Positions 21,341 through 33,830 of a stretch of DNA of 64,000 nt are shown piece by piece. The notes below the pieces were generated by a model. The model did not search any database, was not told the origin of the DNA, and saw nothing but the letters and a program-made list of their open reading frames with translations. Both the position numbers and the translations under genes were made by a program. Origin of the DNA: Hanleya hanleyi (taxonomy: Eukaryota > Mollusca > Polyplacophora > Lepidopleurida > Hanleyidae); NCBI GenBank assembly GCA_036873755.1, contig JAVTVY010019644.1:16699-80698 (forward strand). The letters are read 5' to 3'. How positions within the stretch are numbered: position 1 is the stretch's first letter; each line of letters starts with the position of its first letter.

Positions 21341-24300
21341 ATGGTGGCTGATAGCTGCCATCGCATTCGCGCCCTCGCGACCTGTAAATTTGCAAAAATT
21401 GTAGGGGCGCGAGTGGCTCAATACTGCCATGTTCGCGCGTTCGCGGGGTCGCGATTGCGAGAATGCGCGAACACGCGAACGAGCACCGTTCGCGCGCGAC
21501 TGGTGCTCGTTCGCGTGTTCGCGTGATCTCGCAATCGCGGCCCCGCGAACGCGCGAACGGTACCGTTCGCGTGTTCGCGTGTCGCGCGATCGCGCCCTTC
21601 AAGAGGGCGCGATTGCGCGAACACGCGAACACGCGAACGGTACCGTTCGCGCGCGACTGGTGCTCGTTCGCGTGTTCGCGTGTTCTCGCAATCGCGCCCT
21701 CTTGAAGGGCGCGATCGCGCGACACGCGAACACGCGAACGATACCGTTCGCGCGTTCGCGGGGTCGCGATTGCGAGATCACGCGAACGCGCGAACGAGCA
21801 CCAGTCGCGCGCGAACGGTACAGTTCGCGTGTTCGCGTGTTCGCGCAATCGCGCCCTCTTGAAGGGCGCGATCGCGCGACACGCGAACGGTACCATTCGC
21901 GCGTTCGCGCCTTCCTGTTCAAAAAGTGTTTGCGCATGTTCAGGGACCATCTCAAAACAGAACAATTGAAATTGTTTGTTTTTAATATTACATTGGGATT
22001 AGATTGATAGCCTATATTCTGATCAATAATCAGACGTGTAGTTTTGCTTACTGTATGTAGGCCTATCATATATATGAAATTGTAGTTTTATACACATTGT
22101 TTGACTTTATTCCACAAGGTCAACTTTTCAGAGTGAAAAAAACAAAACAAAAAAAATCCGCTGTAAAAATATTCTGTGATCAGCTCTGCACCTGATAAGC
22201 TTTGTTAAGGCGATAATAACTAAACTGTAATGAAATATAGCTATGAACAATTAAGAACTTCTACCTCTTTCACCCTGTCGATGTGTCGGAGAATAATCCT
22301 GTATGGTTTCAAGATAACACCGTGAAATAAAATGTTCATAAAATGAATGAGTTCATTATAAGGAAGACTAAACGGGACAATACAGCAAGTTTGAAGGTTA
22401 CATTTTAGTACAACTCTCACTAGTAAAGAAGGGGACAGAGGGTCCGTGTAACCTTGCACAATTCAATTTTCATTTTTTTGTTCTTGGTTTCTCAAAATCA
22501 AAAATTGAAATTTGACCGTCAATTTTCAATTTTTGTTTTTCGTTTTCGGTTTCTCAAAATCAGAAATTGAAATTTGACATTCAATTTTCAGTTTTCGTTT
22601 TTCGTTTTACTTCGCGCAAAAATGAAAATCAAATATTGAAAATTGCTTCGACTCGTCCGTTTTTCGTTTTTTGATTTTAACTTTGACGCGTCAGTGTTAA
22701 GTGCGCACGCGCAAGGCTTATGATGTCACTTTAGATCTGCGGAGTAGGATAGAAAGCGCAAATCGGATTGTTTAGGCAGGTGTGGAGCATAATTTGGAAA
22801 ACCAGCAGGGGAACAGATATGGGAGTTTCACTACACTATAGATCCCTGGAGCCAGACATTCGAGATAGATTATAATGGGCCAACTGCGCATGTGCAGAAG
22901 CGAGTAGGCATTCGTGCAGCAGGTGTGAAATATTATATGGAGAACAACGGGGTTGATACACATGAGAGTTTCATTGAAGTAGGGTAGAATAATAAATACT
23001 TGGGTACCCTAATCATAACCCTCAAAGGAACTTCCCGCAATTAAAGCGTTGGAGCGTTTTTGATGCTGAACGTAGACAGACATCTGAACGCTCCGACGAC
23101 CCAGGTCATAAAAATAGAGAATGAAGATTGAACCGGAAGCGTTGAAGCATTCAGACTTCTGGCATCAAAGGTGGCGATTGTGTGCTTGTTTGAAATGGTG
23201 ATTTACGGGACGCTCGCCATATACGGATTTCGCGGCCCATCACCGCGATTCTTACTCTTATTGGTATTTGTTGGTATAAATCTTTGTTGGTATCATTATA
23301 AATACTATATTTCAAATCAGTAACAAATAGCGGTTGTGTGCATGAATGCTGTTCGCTTTTGTAGCGCTCTAAACATCTATTTTTAGAAATGAGAATATCT
23401 AAGACTGCGTCCTGATTGGCTCATACCTCAATGCCAATAACCAATGAGAACAGCGGGATGCCACCTATCCAGACCTGTCTGGTGCATCTTCACAAGTCCA
23501 GGTAAATCGTGAATCCTCGCGCATGGTTTACCTGGACATTTTTGGTGATTCGAGTGAGTTCTTGAGTCCTTGCCTCAATCTCGAACATTTCATCCCCGAA
23601 GGTTATTTTAAATTAGAGGATACCCCTTGATCTTTTTTTATCCAGAACTACCGTGGGCAACGAGCCAAGGCAATGTATAGATACCCTAACAAATCGATCA
23701 ACTGGCTCCCGAGGATGGCCTGGTGGGCCACATGCCTCTCACGCTCCACACCTCTTATACGACACGATTTGCGTTTTCTATTCTACTCGTCGTACCGGAA
23801 CTGACATCATAACTCATTCACGTGCGAACTTAACAGCGATACGTCGAAGTTAAAATCAAAAAACGAAACACGGACAAGTCGAGGCAATTTTCAATATTTG
23901 ATTTTCATTTTTGCCTGAAGCAAAACAAAAAACGAAAATTGAAAATTGACCGTCAAATATCAATTTTCGTTTTTTGTTTTTGTAATCCCAAAATCAAAAA
24001 TTGAAAATTGACGTTCAAATTTCAATTTTTGATTTTGAGATCACAAAAACAAAAAACGAAAATTGAAAATTGACGGTCAAATTTCAATTTTTGATTTTGA
24101 GAAACCAAAAACGAAAATTGAATTGTGCAAGGTCACACGGACCACAGAGAACCAGACAATCTGAAAAGCATACGAGAGAGGGTGGCTCCTCCTGTGGCCA
24201 GTGACGTGTAGTCGCTCATTGTGACAGTGGATCTTTCAATGAACTTACAATATCGCGCGTAACACAATAATCTAATTTTGTAGTTCCAAGATTCAATACA

Positions 24301-24891
24301 CATAGCCTGCTTGAGATGGTCCCTGGGCATAATTTCCGCACATGCGCAAACACTGAACCGGAAGGCGCGAACGCGCGAATGGTGCTCGTTCGCGTGTTCG
24401 CGCGATCTCGCAATCTCGACCCCGCGATCGCGCGACACGCGAACGCGCGAACGGCACCGTTCGCGCATTCGCGGGGTCGCGATTGCGAGATAGCGCGAAC
24501 ACGCGAACGAGCACCATTCGCGCGCGAACGAGCACCATTCGCGTCTTCTCGTGTTCGCGCAATCGCGCCTTCAAAGAGGGCGCGATCGCGCGACACGCGA
24601 ACGCGCGAATGGTGCTCGTTCGCGCGCGAATGGCGCTCGTTCGCGTGTCGCGCGATCTCGCCCTTTTTAAGGGCGCGATCGCGCGACACGCTAACGGTAC
24701 CATTCGCGCGCGAACGAGCACCAGTCGCGCGCGAACGGTGCTCGTTCGCGTGTTCGCGCATTCTCGCAATCGCGACCCCGCGAACGCGCGAACATGGCAG
24801 TATTGAGCCACTCGCGCCCCTATAATTTTTGCAAATTTACAGGTCGCGAGGGCGCGAATGCGATGGCAGCTATCAGCCACCATAAATTCTT
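21333..24891 (-). mobile_element. Foldback-like TIR transposon copy E2 (21,341-24,883), inverted relative to E1
   Basis: It has the same ends as E1 (ATGGTGGCTGATAGCTGCC and complement). Flanking octamers are TAATTCTT (21,333-21,340) and AAATTCTT (24,884-24,891). Its left arm (21,341-22,110) is the reverse complement of E1's right arm, and its right arm (24,250-24,883) that of E1's left arm, so 18.06-24.88 kb is an about 6.8-kb imperfect palindrome. Arginine-rich frames inside the arms are repeat artefacts. Confidence 0.85.
22435..24149 (-). mobile_element. Inner TIR unit N2 within E2 with 6-bp flanking repeat
   Basis: N2 spans 22,441-24,143, beginning GGTCCGTGTAACCTTGCAC and ending GTGCAAGGTCACACGGACC. 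ACAGAG lies on both sides (22,435-22,440 and 24,144-24,149), a probable target duplication. It is inverted relative to N1. The sequence next to N differs between E1 and E2, so N may be an independent element that entered E copies. Confidence 0.7.
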
Positions 24892-25345
24892 GGGGTAGTA
24901 ACAAAACTAAATAAAAACATTTCGTTTTAATTAGCTATTATTCCCCCAGCTACCAGATTCTATTTTGATACGGTTGAGCAGATTTATTATATATTTTATA
25001 TAAAATTTTATATAAAAGGATATTAATTATGTAGCTGGAACCTCGTGACGTGCATTTTAATCTAACACTGAGGTGCCTGCATAAAATGAGCTTTGTTGAT
25101 GTTGTAAACGTCAATTTACGTATGTGTTAGTGGACGAGCAGGCCCAGAAGAAGAGAGAATGGATGTTCTCTATTTCGTTCACTTGGCCGGTTTCTTGTTG
25201 CTGGCACGGTTTGGTATGTTGCATTAATATCACGGACGTAGCCAGGCTTTTTGAGGGGGTTGTTTTTAGAATTTTCGAATTTCTAGGCTTCATTCAACGC
25301 TATTCGGTTGAGCAATCTGAATATCACCGAAGATTTGCGGATTAA
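24884..25345 (+). repeat. 5' flank of protease gene A, paralogous to 44,400-45,370
   Basis: Stretches such as CCAGCTACC, GATACGGTTGAGCAGA, GAGCTGGAACC and the exon 1 region line up with the gene B upstream region. This shows that the two protease genes arose by tandem duplication that included their promoters. No TATA box is convincing. Confidence 0.7.
25159..25213 (+). CDS. Gene A exon 1 (signal peptide)
   Basis: The ATG lies in GAATGGATG and the exon encodes a hydrophobic leader ending ...LLARF. The donor is GTATGT. It parallels gene B exon 1, with the same length of 55 nt. Confidence 0.7.
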
Positions 25346-28300
25346 AAGACTAGGCTTGATTAGTCTCTTGCACTGGCACTTATTGCGCGTGTGAACGAGC
25401 GCTCACCTATTGTAAGGTTTTCCACTCCGAGAGTGTGAGCGCTACCAGGCTGACTACGGCAGCCCCAATATGTACAATACGATATCCAACGACTATCCAC
25501 GCTCTAGACATAGAATAACCAACCAGAGCGCTTCTATTGGAGGGCGCAATAATTCGATTTTAGCCAAATCAGTGCGCCTGTAAGATCGCCCGTTAGCGTT
25601 TACAGTCTTCTAAGAGGAGACTATAACGTTTTGAGCGCTGAATATCGTATGGTTTGTATGTGCTCTCCGAATATGTTCAATATATATCCAGTCTGGATTG
25701 AATCCGTTTCATTGTTTGACATATGTGGTCACCCAAATGTGGTACACTGGGAGACACAGTGTCTACATATGAGGTACATAGGGCTTATCTTACTAAGTGA
25801 GTGAGCCACATACGACATGGTAGATGTAAACATAGGTATAATATCGGCCCCTTCTGATTTGTGAATTCTTCATTAAAATGGATAATTTGGTAACCATGTA
25901 ACTAAAACTTGATATATTTAAACAGTGGATTGTGGGTGGTATCTGGCGAAAATTCCAATTTTCGGAGTATATTAATTTATCGCATTTCGCTCAAAATCTT
26001 GGATAACAAAAAACACATAATAATCCTTACTTTCTATATTATTTATATTATTATATTTATCACTATGCAAAGAAGTTGACGGTTGTAGTTACTCTACGCG
26101 TAGGGTGCGTAGAGGACATTTTTGAAAAAGGTATCTTTACTTCTTCGTCTGGAATGTGCAAAACTAGGTGCGAAATTGTACCTGAAGATGTATATATGAA
26201 GACAATTTCCGTTCCAGAGCGGGGAAAAAACGTTTCAATTGTTGATATTGTTGAAACTGCGCTTTCATGACAATTATTTCAAGTGTTCGTGAAATGTTTT
26301 CGCAGAACAAATTTGAAGTTATATTTGTTCATGTTACACTCTTTCAACGGTGACAACGTTTGGATCCTCGCCTACGTATCTCGCCCCCACCAGCACTAAC
26401 GCCCAACCCCACCGCTATTCCCCATGAAAAGTGTACTTCACAAAACAGTTCACATCTACCTCAGAGGGTCTTACACGCCACGTGAAGAGTCCCTCTGTCT
26501 CTGTCTCCCAAAACCAAAACTTGAATTCGACTCCTTCCCCCACCGCCCTCCACTTATTACGCCCATACATTCAGAACACCAAAGCTATATGTTTAAAACA
26601 ATCGTTATTAGAGCGTAGAGGAACACTCCGATACCATCATGTGAACAATACTGTCACTATAATGCAAATTGCTTAGGTTCAATGAACTCTTGTTCTAGCT
26701 TTCAGAACGAAATGTTAGAGCGTTTGTCGAAGATGACCTCTCTGGACTAATTGTTGCTGGCAAAGGAGCCCGGAATGGAGCCCATCCCTGGCAGTTATCT
26801 CTGCAGAGGAAGTTTGGAACCAGATGGCGCCACACGTGCGGCGCTGCTCTCATAGGCAAACGTTATGCCCTTACAGCTCTTCATTGCGTCGTTGGCCGGA
26901 AGTAAGTACATATGTAGATGTCCCGTTCAGCAGAAAAAAACGCTATAATTCAACCTCTCCACAGCGCATGCTCCGTTTCACGGGTTCACTCCAGTTAACC
27001 CTTTACCTTAGTTTTGCGGAAGATGACCTTTACAATATGGCTATAAGATATAAGGTAAGAAATACCAAACATACACGGTTCAGTCTGAGTCCGACTCGGT
27101 TTGAAACACCCTCTGTTTTGCACAAGACTGAGAAATAATCTTTAAATCATTCTTTTTAACGCCAGGTCAACAGAGATATAATATAGAATTTGAAAGTAAT
27201 CGGAAAATTAGACAATCTTCGCTTTTCTGTATATGATGCAATTTCCGACGGTATGCCGCTCGGGCGGGAATCCTGTCCGAAAATCTAACTGGTGGCTGGG
27301 ATATTACCATGAACCATTGAGGTGGATGAATATATAGTTTGGTCAAAAAAAAAAGGTCCACCATGTCCTGTTTGCATTTGTATCGCTGGAAAAAGTGAAG
27401 AACATATCTGACCTCTCTTCGTACATGCCAATAACTTCTTCAAGTTTATTGATAGGTATTTTAGGATTGTCGCGGTGTTGGAAAAAATGGAGAAGATTGA
27501 TTCAGAAGTATTAACTGTATGCTCTCAAGCGAGGGTACCAACTCTATCATATAACATGACTTAGCGATAGAGCGATATTTTTCGAATCGCCAAAATAGTT
27601 ACCTTCTGGTAAAGGATGAGGTACGTTTTGACGAGGATTCGAACAAACTCTTTTAAATTTAATATTTTAGTTTTGGCACTTTAACCACATCTCACATTGG
27701 TGAAATCTTCGCTAAAACGTACGGCGGCGTTCCATATGCTCGCCAAGGAGCAATGAACATCAAAATTAGACTGAATAAAATACTTGATACTTTCAAAGAA
27801 AATTACTGATGCTATTATCGGTAATAGAACAGTCTAGCGAATTTGACATACTCCCGCAAGACCATTTAACACCAAAACTCGATGTGCGCTCCTTTCGTAT
27901 GAATCATGTTGAATATGCAGAGCATAGCAAATCGCTGGTTATATTTCCTTGTTTGAAAGTGGGCGTCCTCGCCGGAGCAGACCCGGTTGTAGAGACACTG
28001 TCTGGGATGGAGACTAGTAGCATAAAGCTAGATGGATTAATGGGTTCCCTGTGTAGCGTTTTCTTTTATCTTCACTAATCTGACGAAGTAGCTCGAATTG
28101 AGGGTAGGATGTGAGTGCTTGATAAAGATGATTCACTATGAGTCCAATCGATGGAACGGTGTCAGAAGCACATACTGCTACATGTACATAGAGGATATCA
28201 CCTGTTTCTTGACGAATACCATAAATATTTCATCGAGTGGGGTGAGAAAATGCTAATTTTCACTATGCCAATGAGAAAATGCCAATTTTCTCACCCCACT

Positions 28301-31300
28301 CGATGAAATATTTATGGTATTCGTCAAGAAACAGGTGATTTTCTTTTTATTATATACTTCTGTTGTACTACTTTATCCTGATTTTTTTTAAACATTAAAT
28401 TAATTCAGATTTTGTTGGCTTTTTCGACTGAAGATACACTGAAACACTGGTTATTTTCACTGTGACGTCACTCGCGGACTACTTTGCTGTCAACAAATCG
28501 CACGTGCTGCAAGCGCTTTCAGTCTGATATCCTGCACTTTAGTAAACGATGACATCCAGCAGATCCAGTCAAGTCGTGCATGTGTAGGTGCACGCGTACA
28601 TGACGAGTCGGTCTCATTATCGCCATTGCGGGTATTTCTTGTTCATTTTATGCCTATTTGTGTTTTATTTCCTGTCAAAAACTGGTCATCATAAGGCATA
28701 ATAACATACAAATCCTTCCCAAATATTTAGCTTGTTTATCTTAGGCGCATGAACCTTGTGGAGGTTCGGTCATTTGCCTCATCACTGTGACCACGGTGAC
28801 ATATATTTGTGCGCTGTGACGTCATTTGTCATATCATCACAGTGATGATATATTTCATATCATCACTCCGTGAAAATATCGCTTATATTCGATTGATAAT
28901 TTTCCACTATCTCATCGCCAAGTATATAATAAATAGAGATAGTTCTCAATGGCCCAAGGCTGAACCTGACTATATTGGCGTCCCGTGCTTCACGGTCTTT
29001 CATCGCCAGTATTCCGGGCAGCTGATAAATGTACCTTGACAGACTTATGACATTGTGACTGGCTTGATGAATTGACAGACCTAGGCACAGGAGCTCGTTG
29101 CAATTACTAATTGATTAATTAGGTTGATTAAGAGCGAAGGATTAAGAAGACACGGGTGCGGTAAGACGATGAAAAGGGTATTAATACCCGTTAAGTTATT
29201 TAGGTGTCTCTGATAGTCGACGTTGGCAGTTTGCTATGGATAAGTTGTTTCTGTCGGGTATTGAAATACCCGAGAATTATTTTACCCTATGTTGAGGCGT
29301 TTACTCCATCAGACGTCCACGATGCTTATCTATTAATATTGGATGATTTATTTGATTGAGTTCCGGATCTAGTGTGTTTAATTCCCAATACGTCTGTGCG
29401 GGTACTTCATAAACTCCACATGAAGAGCTGCAATAAAAGCGCGGCTGAGATACTAAGGCTACCTCCGAGAATCCACCGTATTCTCGGATTTGACTGTGAG
29501 GTACCGAGGGAAGCTTTCCTGTAGAGTCATGTTGTTGCTTTTCACTCGCCAGACGTCAATTTGTCCCATCTCTTACATATCGCTCGAATTTATATGTAAA
29601 TCACACTGCTCGGGTGTCTGCGTAGTTTCATAAACATTGCGAGGAATAGCATTTAAGATAAGCTGTACATTGTGTGAAGGTAGCCCTGTAGGGTCTTTTT
29701 GATGGGTAATGGATTTGACACTTCTCGGATCTAGTTTTGAAAATATATCTTTTTGCTAACACCGGTACAAGTTCTTTTCTGTCAGCATAAAATTATTTTG
29801 TCTTCGGAAATTTTCCCGTCATCTTTCCTGTTTTCTGGAGCATATTTGTCAATATTGCCAAAACTTTGCATATCTAAATCAGGCTTTATTTTTTAGTGAG
29901 ACAACGCAACGTCAGTTACGTATCGTGGCCGGAGCACATGGCATAAATCCTCCTGATCGAGATTCACAGATTGCTGACATTCGCACAGCATTTATCACGG
30001 TAAGTTGCCGTCAACAACTATGGAGAGAACTGTCGTCAAGTAAAAAGAGTGACCGCAGAGAGAGATGAACATTAAAATAGAGAGAGGGATTCAACAATTG
30101 GATATTTGAATGTGTTCTTATTAACTCATTAACCATGTCTATTAAATCTTTGGATTCCATATCTGATATGCGCCGCACAGCCGGGATTGTAACGGCGTAA
30201 CATATTTAGGGGTTCCTTTTAAACGTCCTGTTATCCCAACAATTGGGAGAAATACTGACATTTTTTTTTCTATGTGAGAAGGGTTCGCCTTTCATATTAA
30301 AACCTATGTACAGTGGGAAAATGTTTTGATAGGTAACAGTATCATTGTGAGAGGAATGTGGCCATGTCGGTTAGAGTTCCGGCCCTGTGCGGCCAGGTGA
30401 CCAAAGCCTCTGCCCTGTACAATCAGGTGGTTAAATCTCCTGCCCTGTACATCCAGGTGGTCAGAGCCCTTGCCCTGTACAGTCAGATGGTTAGAGCCCT
30501 TGCCCTGTACAATCAGGTTGTTAAAGCCCTTGCCCTGTACAGTCAGGTGGTTAGAGCCCTTGTCCTGTACAGTCAGATGGTTAGAGCCCTTGCCCTGTAC
30601 AGTCAGGTGGTTGGAGCCCTTGCCCTGTACAGTCAGATGTTTAGAGCCCTTGCCGTGTACAGTCCGGTGGTTAGAGCCCTTGTCCTGAACAGCCAGATGG
30701 TTAGAGCCCCTGCCCTGTACAGTCAGATGGCTAGAGCCCTTGTCCTGTACAGTCAGATGGCTAGAGCCCTTGCCCTGTACAGTCAGATGGTTAGAGCCCT
30801 AGTCCTATACAGCCGGGTGGGCAGAGCCCTTGTCCTGTACAGCCAGGTGGTTAGACCCCTACGCTGTACAGTCAGATGGTTAGAGCCCTTGCCCTGTACA
30901 GTCGGGTAGAGCCCCTGCCCTGTATTGTCCGGTGGCCGGAGCCATTTGGTTACGATGGTACCGGTCTCTTCAGGCCACTATAGGATGTTCCATTTCACCT
31001 TTCCAGCCCTTTGGAATTACGAGATTATTTGACGTGGTGCTCCTGCTGCTCGATCGCGAAGTCAACACGAATCGCTCAGATATCGCCACCATTGAGATCG
31101 CTAGAGGAAACGACTCCTTTATCGGCCAGCAGTGTGTCATCACCGGATGGGGCTCAAGACAAGGTATGCATTATTAGTGCTATATATGGCACTATCGACC
31201 ACTTTGCCATATTTCTTTACCATAGGACCTGAATAAGTTCCTCCTCATTTACTTTACCCCAATCCCACTGACCTAAGTACCTGTGGATATTAAGTGTATA

Positions 31301-32394
31301 ACAAGGTGATATCTAAACCATGGCGACTAGACCGAAAGTGACCGCATCAAAAAAAAAAACAAAAAAAAAGAAAAAAAAAGCCGATATTGGGAATTTATTT
31401 ATGGACTAAGTCACGGTTCTACATTCTCCGTCACATCCAATGTGGTTTAGGAGAACGGACTCTTTGTAAATTATTGAATTATCTACGATACTATGATTTG
31501 GATATTCCCCCCCACCCTGATATTATGCTATGCCATGGGTAAATTCAAATGACGGGGTACCACAATAGTGATGTTTTCGTAGTTTTCCGTCAAGTTTTAC
31601 TTTTTTACATTTTCTGCTTGTCCCCAGAATAGCTCCTGGACAGACCTTTGCAAAATTTTAATTACGGTCATCGAAAGTGAATATCGAGTGGCGAAGTATT
31701 AAAGTAAGACTATCATACAAAGACAATTTCTTCTTCTATTTGAGGCAGTTTACTGGTACCAAAAGTGTTTACTACAATATCGTTCCCCTCACCTCTCCCA
31801 ATATAAGTCCTTATTTCAGGCAAAGTAAATGAGTAGATAATTACCGACTACATTGCTCGTGTGTAATGTATATTCAGAGCAGCAGTACCAGTCTAAACCT
31901 TTTCTGAGTAAGCCGGCTGCAAAAGACACAGTACGTCGAATCGAATGACTTAAATTAGTTCGTTTGAATGGAATTTCCTCCATTCTGGCGATTATTGCAT
32001 AAGATAAATCCTATGCATATGATCGATGCAATGCTGTTTGTTAGAAGGGTTGACTATACATTTGCAGCTTACACGAAAAATCTGAAAAAGACCTTCGAGC
32101 GTTGTGTAATTAGGTAATGCAAATCGGGATCTTTTTTCCTTCGTAACGAGTATCTAAAGCTGAAAATTGCGGATTGGTGATATCAAGGTTTCTCAACAAT
32201 TGTAGCATACAAATAACCGTCATCGTACCAATAATATATGTTGCATTGTAGGTCAGAGACCAGTGGTTACTCATCTACTGCAGGAGGCCAAGATGAAAGT
32301 ACTGTCCAATAGAGAGTGTCAACAAGCCGGGACGCCAGTATTTCTATCACAAATTTGCGTCTGGAATAAACCCAGAAGGACCTCTACCTGTTTT
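25159..32394 (+). CDS. Trypsin-like serine protease gene A, spliced, catalytic-Ser exon missing
   Basis: Five exons are joined with matching phases: 25,159-25,213 (phase 1), 26,706-26,901 (phase 2), 29,897-29,999 (phase 0), 31,007-31,163 (phase 1) and 32,252-32,394 (phase 0), 218 codons in total. The product has a secretion signal (LYFVHLAGFLLLA), an activation-like site followed by LIVAGKGARNGAHPWQLSLQ, the His motif TALHCV, the Asp motif FDVVLLLL, ITGWGS, and ends at STCF. The GDSGGP exon that should follow is not found before the repeats at 32.85 kb. It is likely a secreted digestive or immune S1 family member that is now a pseudogene or a non-catalytic homologue. Confidence 0.8.
26706..26901 (+). 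CDS. Gene A exon 2 (N-terminal barrel, His motif)
   Basis: The acceptor TTTCAG precedes AACGAAATG. The exon encodes NGAHPWQLSLQRKFGTRW and CGAALIGKRYALTALHCVVG; the donor is GTAAGT. The second residue before the catalytic His is Ala and the one just before it is Leu (TALHC, usually TAAHC). Confidence 0.85.
27140..29896. other. Intron 2 of gene A
   Basis: 2.99 kb between 26,902 and 29,896. It holds a 54-bp perfect inverted repeat (28,198-28,338) and no supported coding sequence. Confidence 0.7.
28198..28338. repeat. Perfect 54-bp inverted repeat (hairpin) in an intron
   Basis: Arms 28,198-28,251 and 28,285-28,338 are exact reverse complements, separated by 33 bp. Transcribed RNA would form a long perfect stem. 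It could be a MITE, a hairpin RNA source or a recent inverted duplication. Confidence 0.9.
29897..29999 (+). CDS. Gene A exon 3
   Basis: Acceptor TTTTAG, donor GTAAGT. Encodes QLRIVAGAHGINPPDRDSQ, matching the loop after the catalytic His in S1 proteases. The paralogous gene B exon is 61,115-61,202. Confidence 0.8.
30360..30935 (+). repeat. 30-bp minisatellite in intron 3 of gene A
   Basis: About 18 units of GTGGTTAGAGCCCTTGCCCTGTACAGTCA, in register with the reading frame. This creates a false 183-codon frame of a ten-residue repeat (VRALALYSQM). Confidence 0.92.
31007..31163 (+). CDS. Gene A exon 4 (catalytic Asp, GWG motif)
   Basis: The acceptor TTCCAG precedes CCCTTTGG. Encodes RLFDVVLLLLDREV with the Asp of the triad and QQCVITGWGSRQ. 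The donor is GTATGC after CAAG. Confidence 0.85.
31164..32251. other. Intron 4 of gene A
   Basis: An A-rich run at 31,351-31,380 and otherwise plain AT-rich sequence. Nothing coding seen. Confidence 0.6.
32252..32394 (+). CDS. Gene A exon 5
   Basis: Encodes HLLQEAKMKVLSNRECQQAG, the S1 segment before the substrate pocket, and ends ICVWNKPRRTSTCF at donor GTAAGC. The next residues of the family (GDSGGP) should start the missing exon. Confidence 0.8.
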
Positions 32395-32829
32395 GTAAGC
32401 ATTATTAAGACCAAAATCAGTGTGTTGTTTCTGGCCAGACCCGCGAAAAATTTATTTGAATCTTAATATTATCCTATTTTACTGATTATCTGATTATGTC
32501 ATAGTATTTTACTTCCCAAGACGAAACATTCATTTACAGCGCTATATCAACAAGTGGCATCATTGCCAAGCAAAACCAAATTCGAGCATATGAACCAGGA
32601 AGAAGGATTCAGAAGATGCCCATAAAATGGTTTCGTGTAACACCGACTACACAGTTGGTTTGTTCATTTCAGGCTTCATTGAGGATGCCGCTTGAAGTTA
32701 TGTTCAGTTCAATTCTGGAAGCAACAATGAAATCAATTTTCTATTACGTGTGGCTGTTGGGGCACAAATCTGCAAAATCAGCGGAATGTTTCCTCTGCTC
32801 TTACAGACAAGATTTCTATCTAATTATTC

Positions 32830-33480
32830 TTGAGAGGAGACACGGATTTGTATTGGTACTTAACAAGAGTAGGTCAAGACGACCTGTTCATATTTTACCT
32901 AAATATAATAATATAATGCTATGACATGAAATAAAACACATACTCGCACGTCTTTGTATTGGTACTTAACAAGAGTAGGTCAAGACGACCTGTTCATATT
33001 TTACCTAAATATAATAATATAATGCTATGTCATGAAATAAAACACATAATCGCACGTCTTTGTATTGGTATTTAACAAGAGTAGGTCAAGACGACCTGTT
33101 CATATTTTACCTAAATATAATAATATAATGCTATGTCATGAAATAAAACACATAATCGCACGTCTTTGTATTGGTACTTAGTAGGTCAAGACGACCTGTT
33201 CATATTTTACCTAAATATAATAATATAATGCTATGTCATGAAATAAAACACATAATCGCACGTCTTTGTATTGGTACTTAACAAGAGTAGGTCAAGACGA
33301 CCTGTTCATATTTTACCTAAATATAATAATATAATGCTATGACATGAAATAAAACACATAATCGCACGGATTTGTATTGGTACTTAACAAGAGTAGGTCA
33401 AGACGACCTGTTCATATTCTACCTAAATATAATAATATAATGCTATGACATGAAATAAAACACATAATCGCACGGATTTG
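32830..33480 (+). repeat. 106-bp tandem repeat with a poly(A) signal in each unit
   Basis: About six and a half units carry AACAAGAGTAGGTCAAGACG, ATAATATAATGCTATG and GAAATAAAACACATAATCGC; TAACAAGAGT recurs at 32,861, 32,967 and 33,073, with one shortened unit near 33,180. Each unit holds AATAAA, so the array supplies a series of 3'-end signals downstream of gene A. Confidence 0.9.
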
Positions 33481-33830
33481 TATTTTGATTGTAGTTATGC
33501 AATGACATTTTTGAGTTACAAACGTCTGATCCGTCATTCATAATTCAGCCGTCGCCCATTAATATCTGCGTCCATAATTCAAAGACCTATTCCATATTCA
33601 ATATAACAGCATTAGCCCCATATTCAGAAAGACAATCATAGTATACATGAAAAACTAGATCATTTTCTATGTCTGTCTATGTCTATCAAAACTAAACGGC
33701 TGTTTCTAACACGTTTAATAAGTCTGTTCATGAATTGTCCAATTCGAATGTCACGAAATCACCAACATGTTATTAACCATCATCATCGTCGTCATTCGCG
33801 TTCTTTGATGGAGCTTTTTGGGGTTTCTGC

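Noticed and set aside
30358..30909. 183-codon frame of a ten-residue repeat
   Set aside because: A 30-bp minisatellite in an intron; frame length is a consequence of unit length divisible by three.
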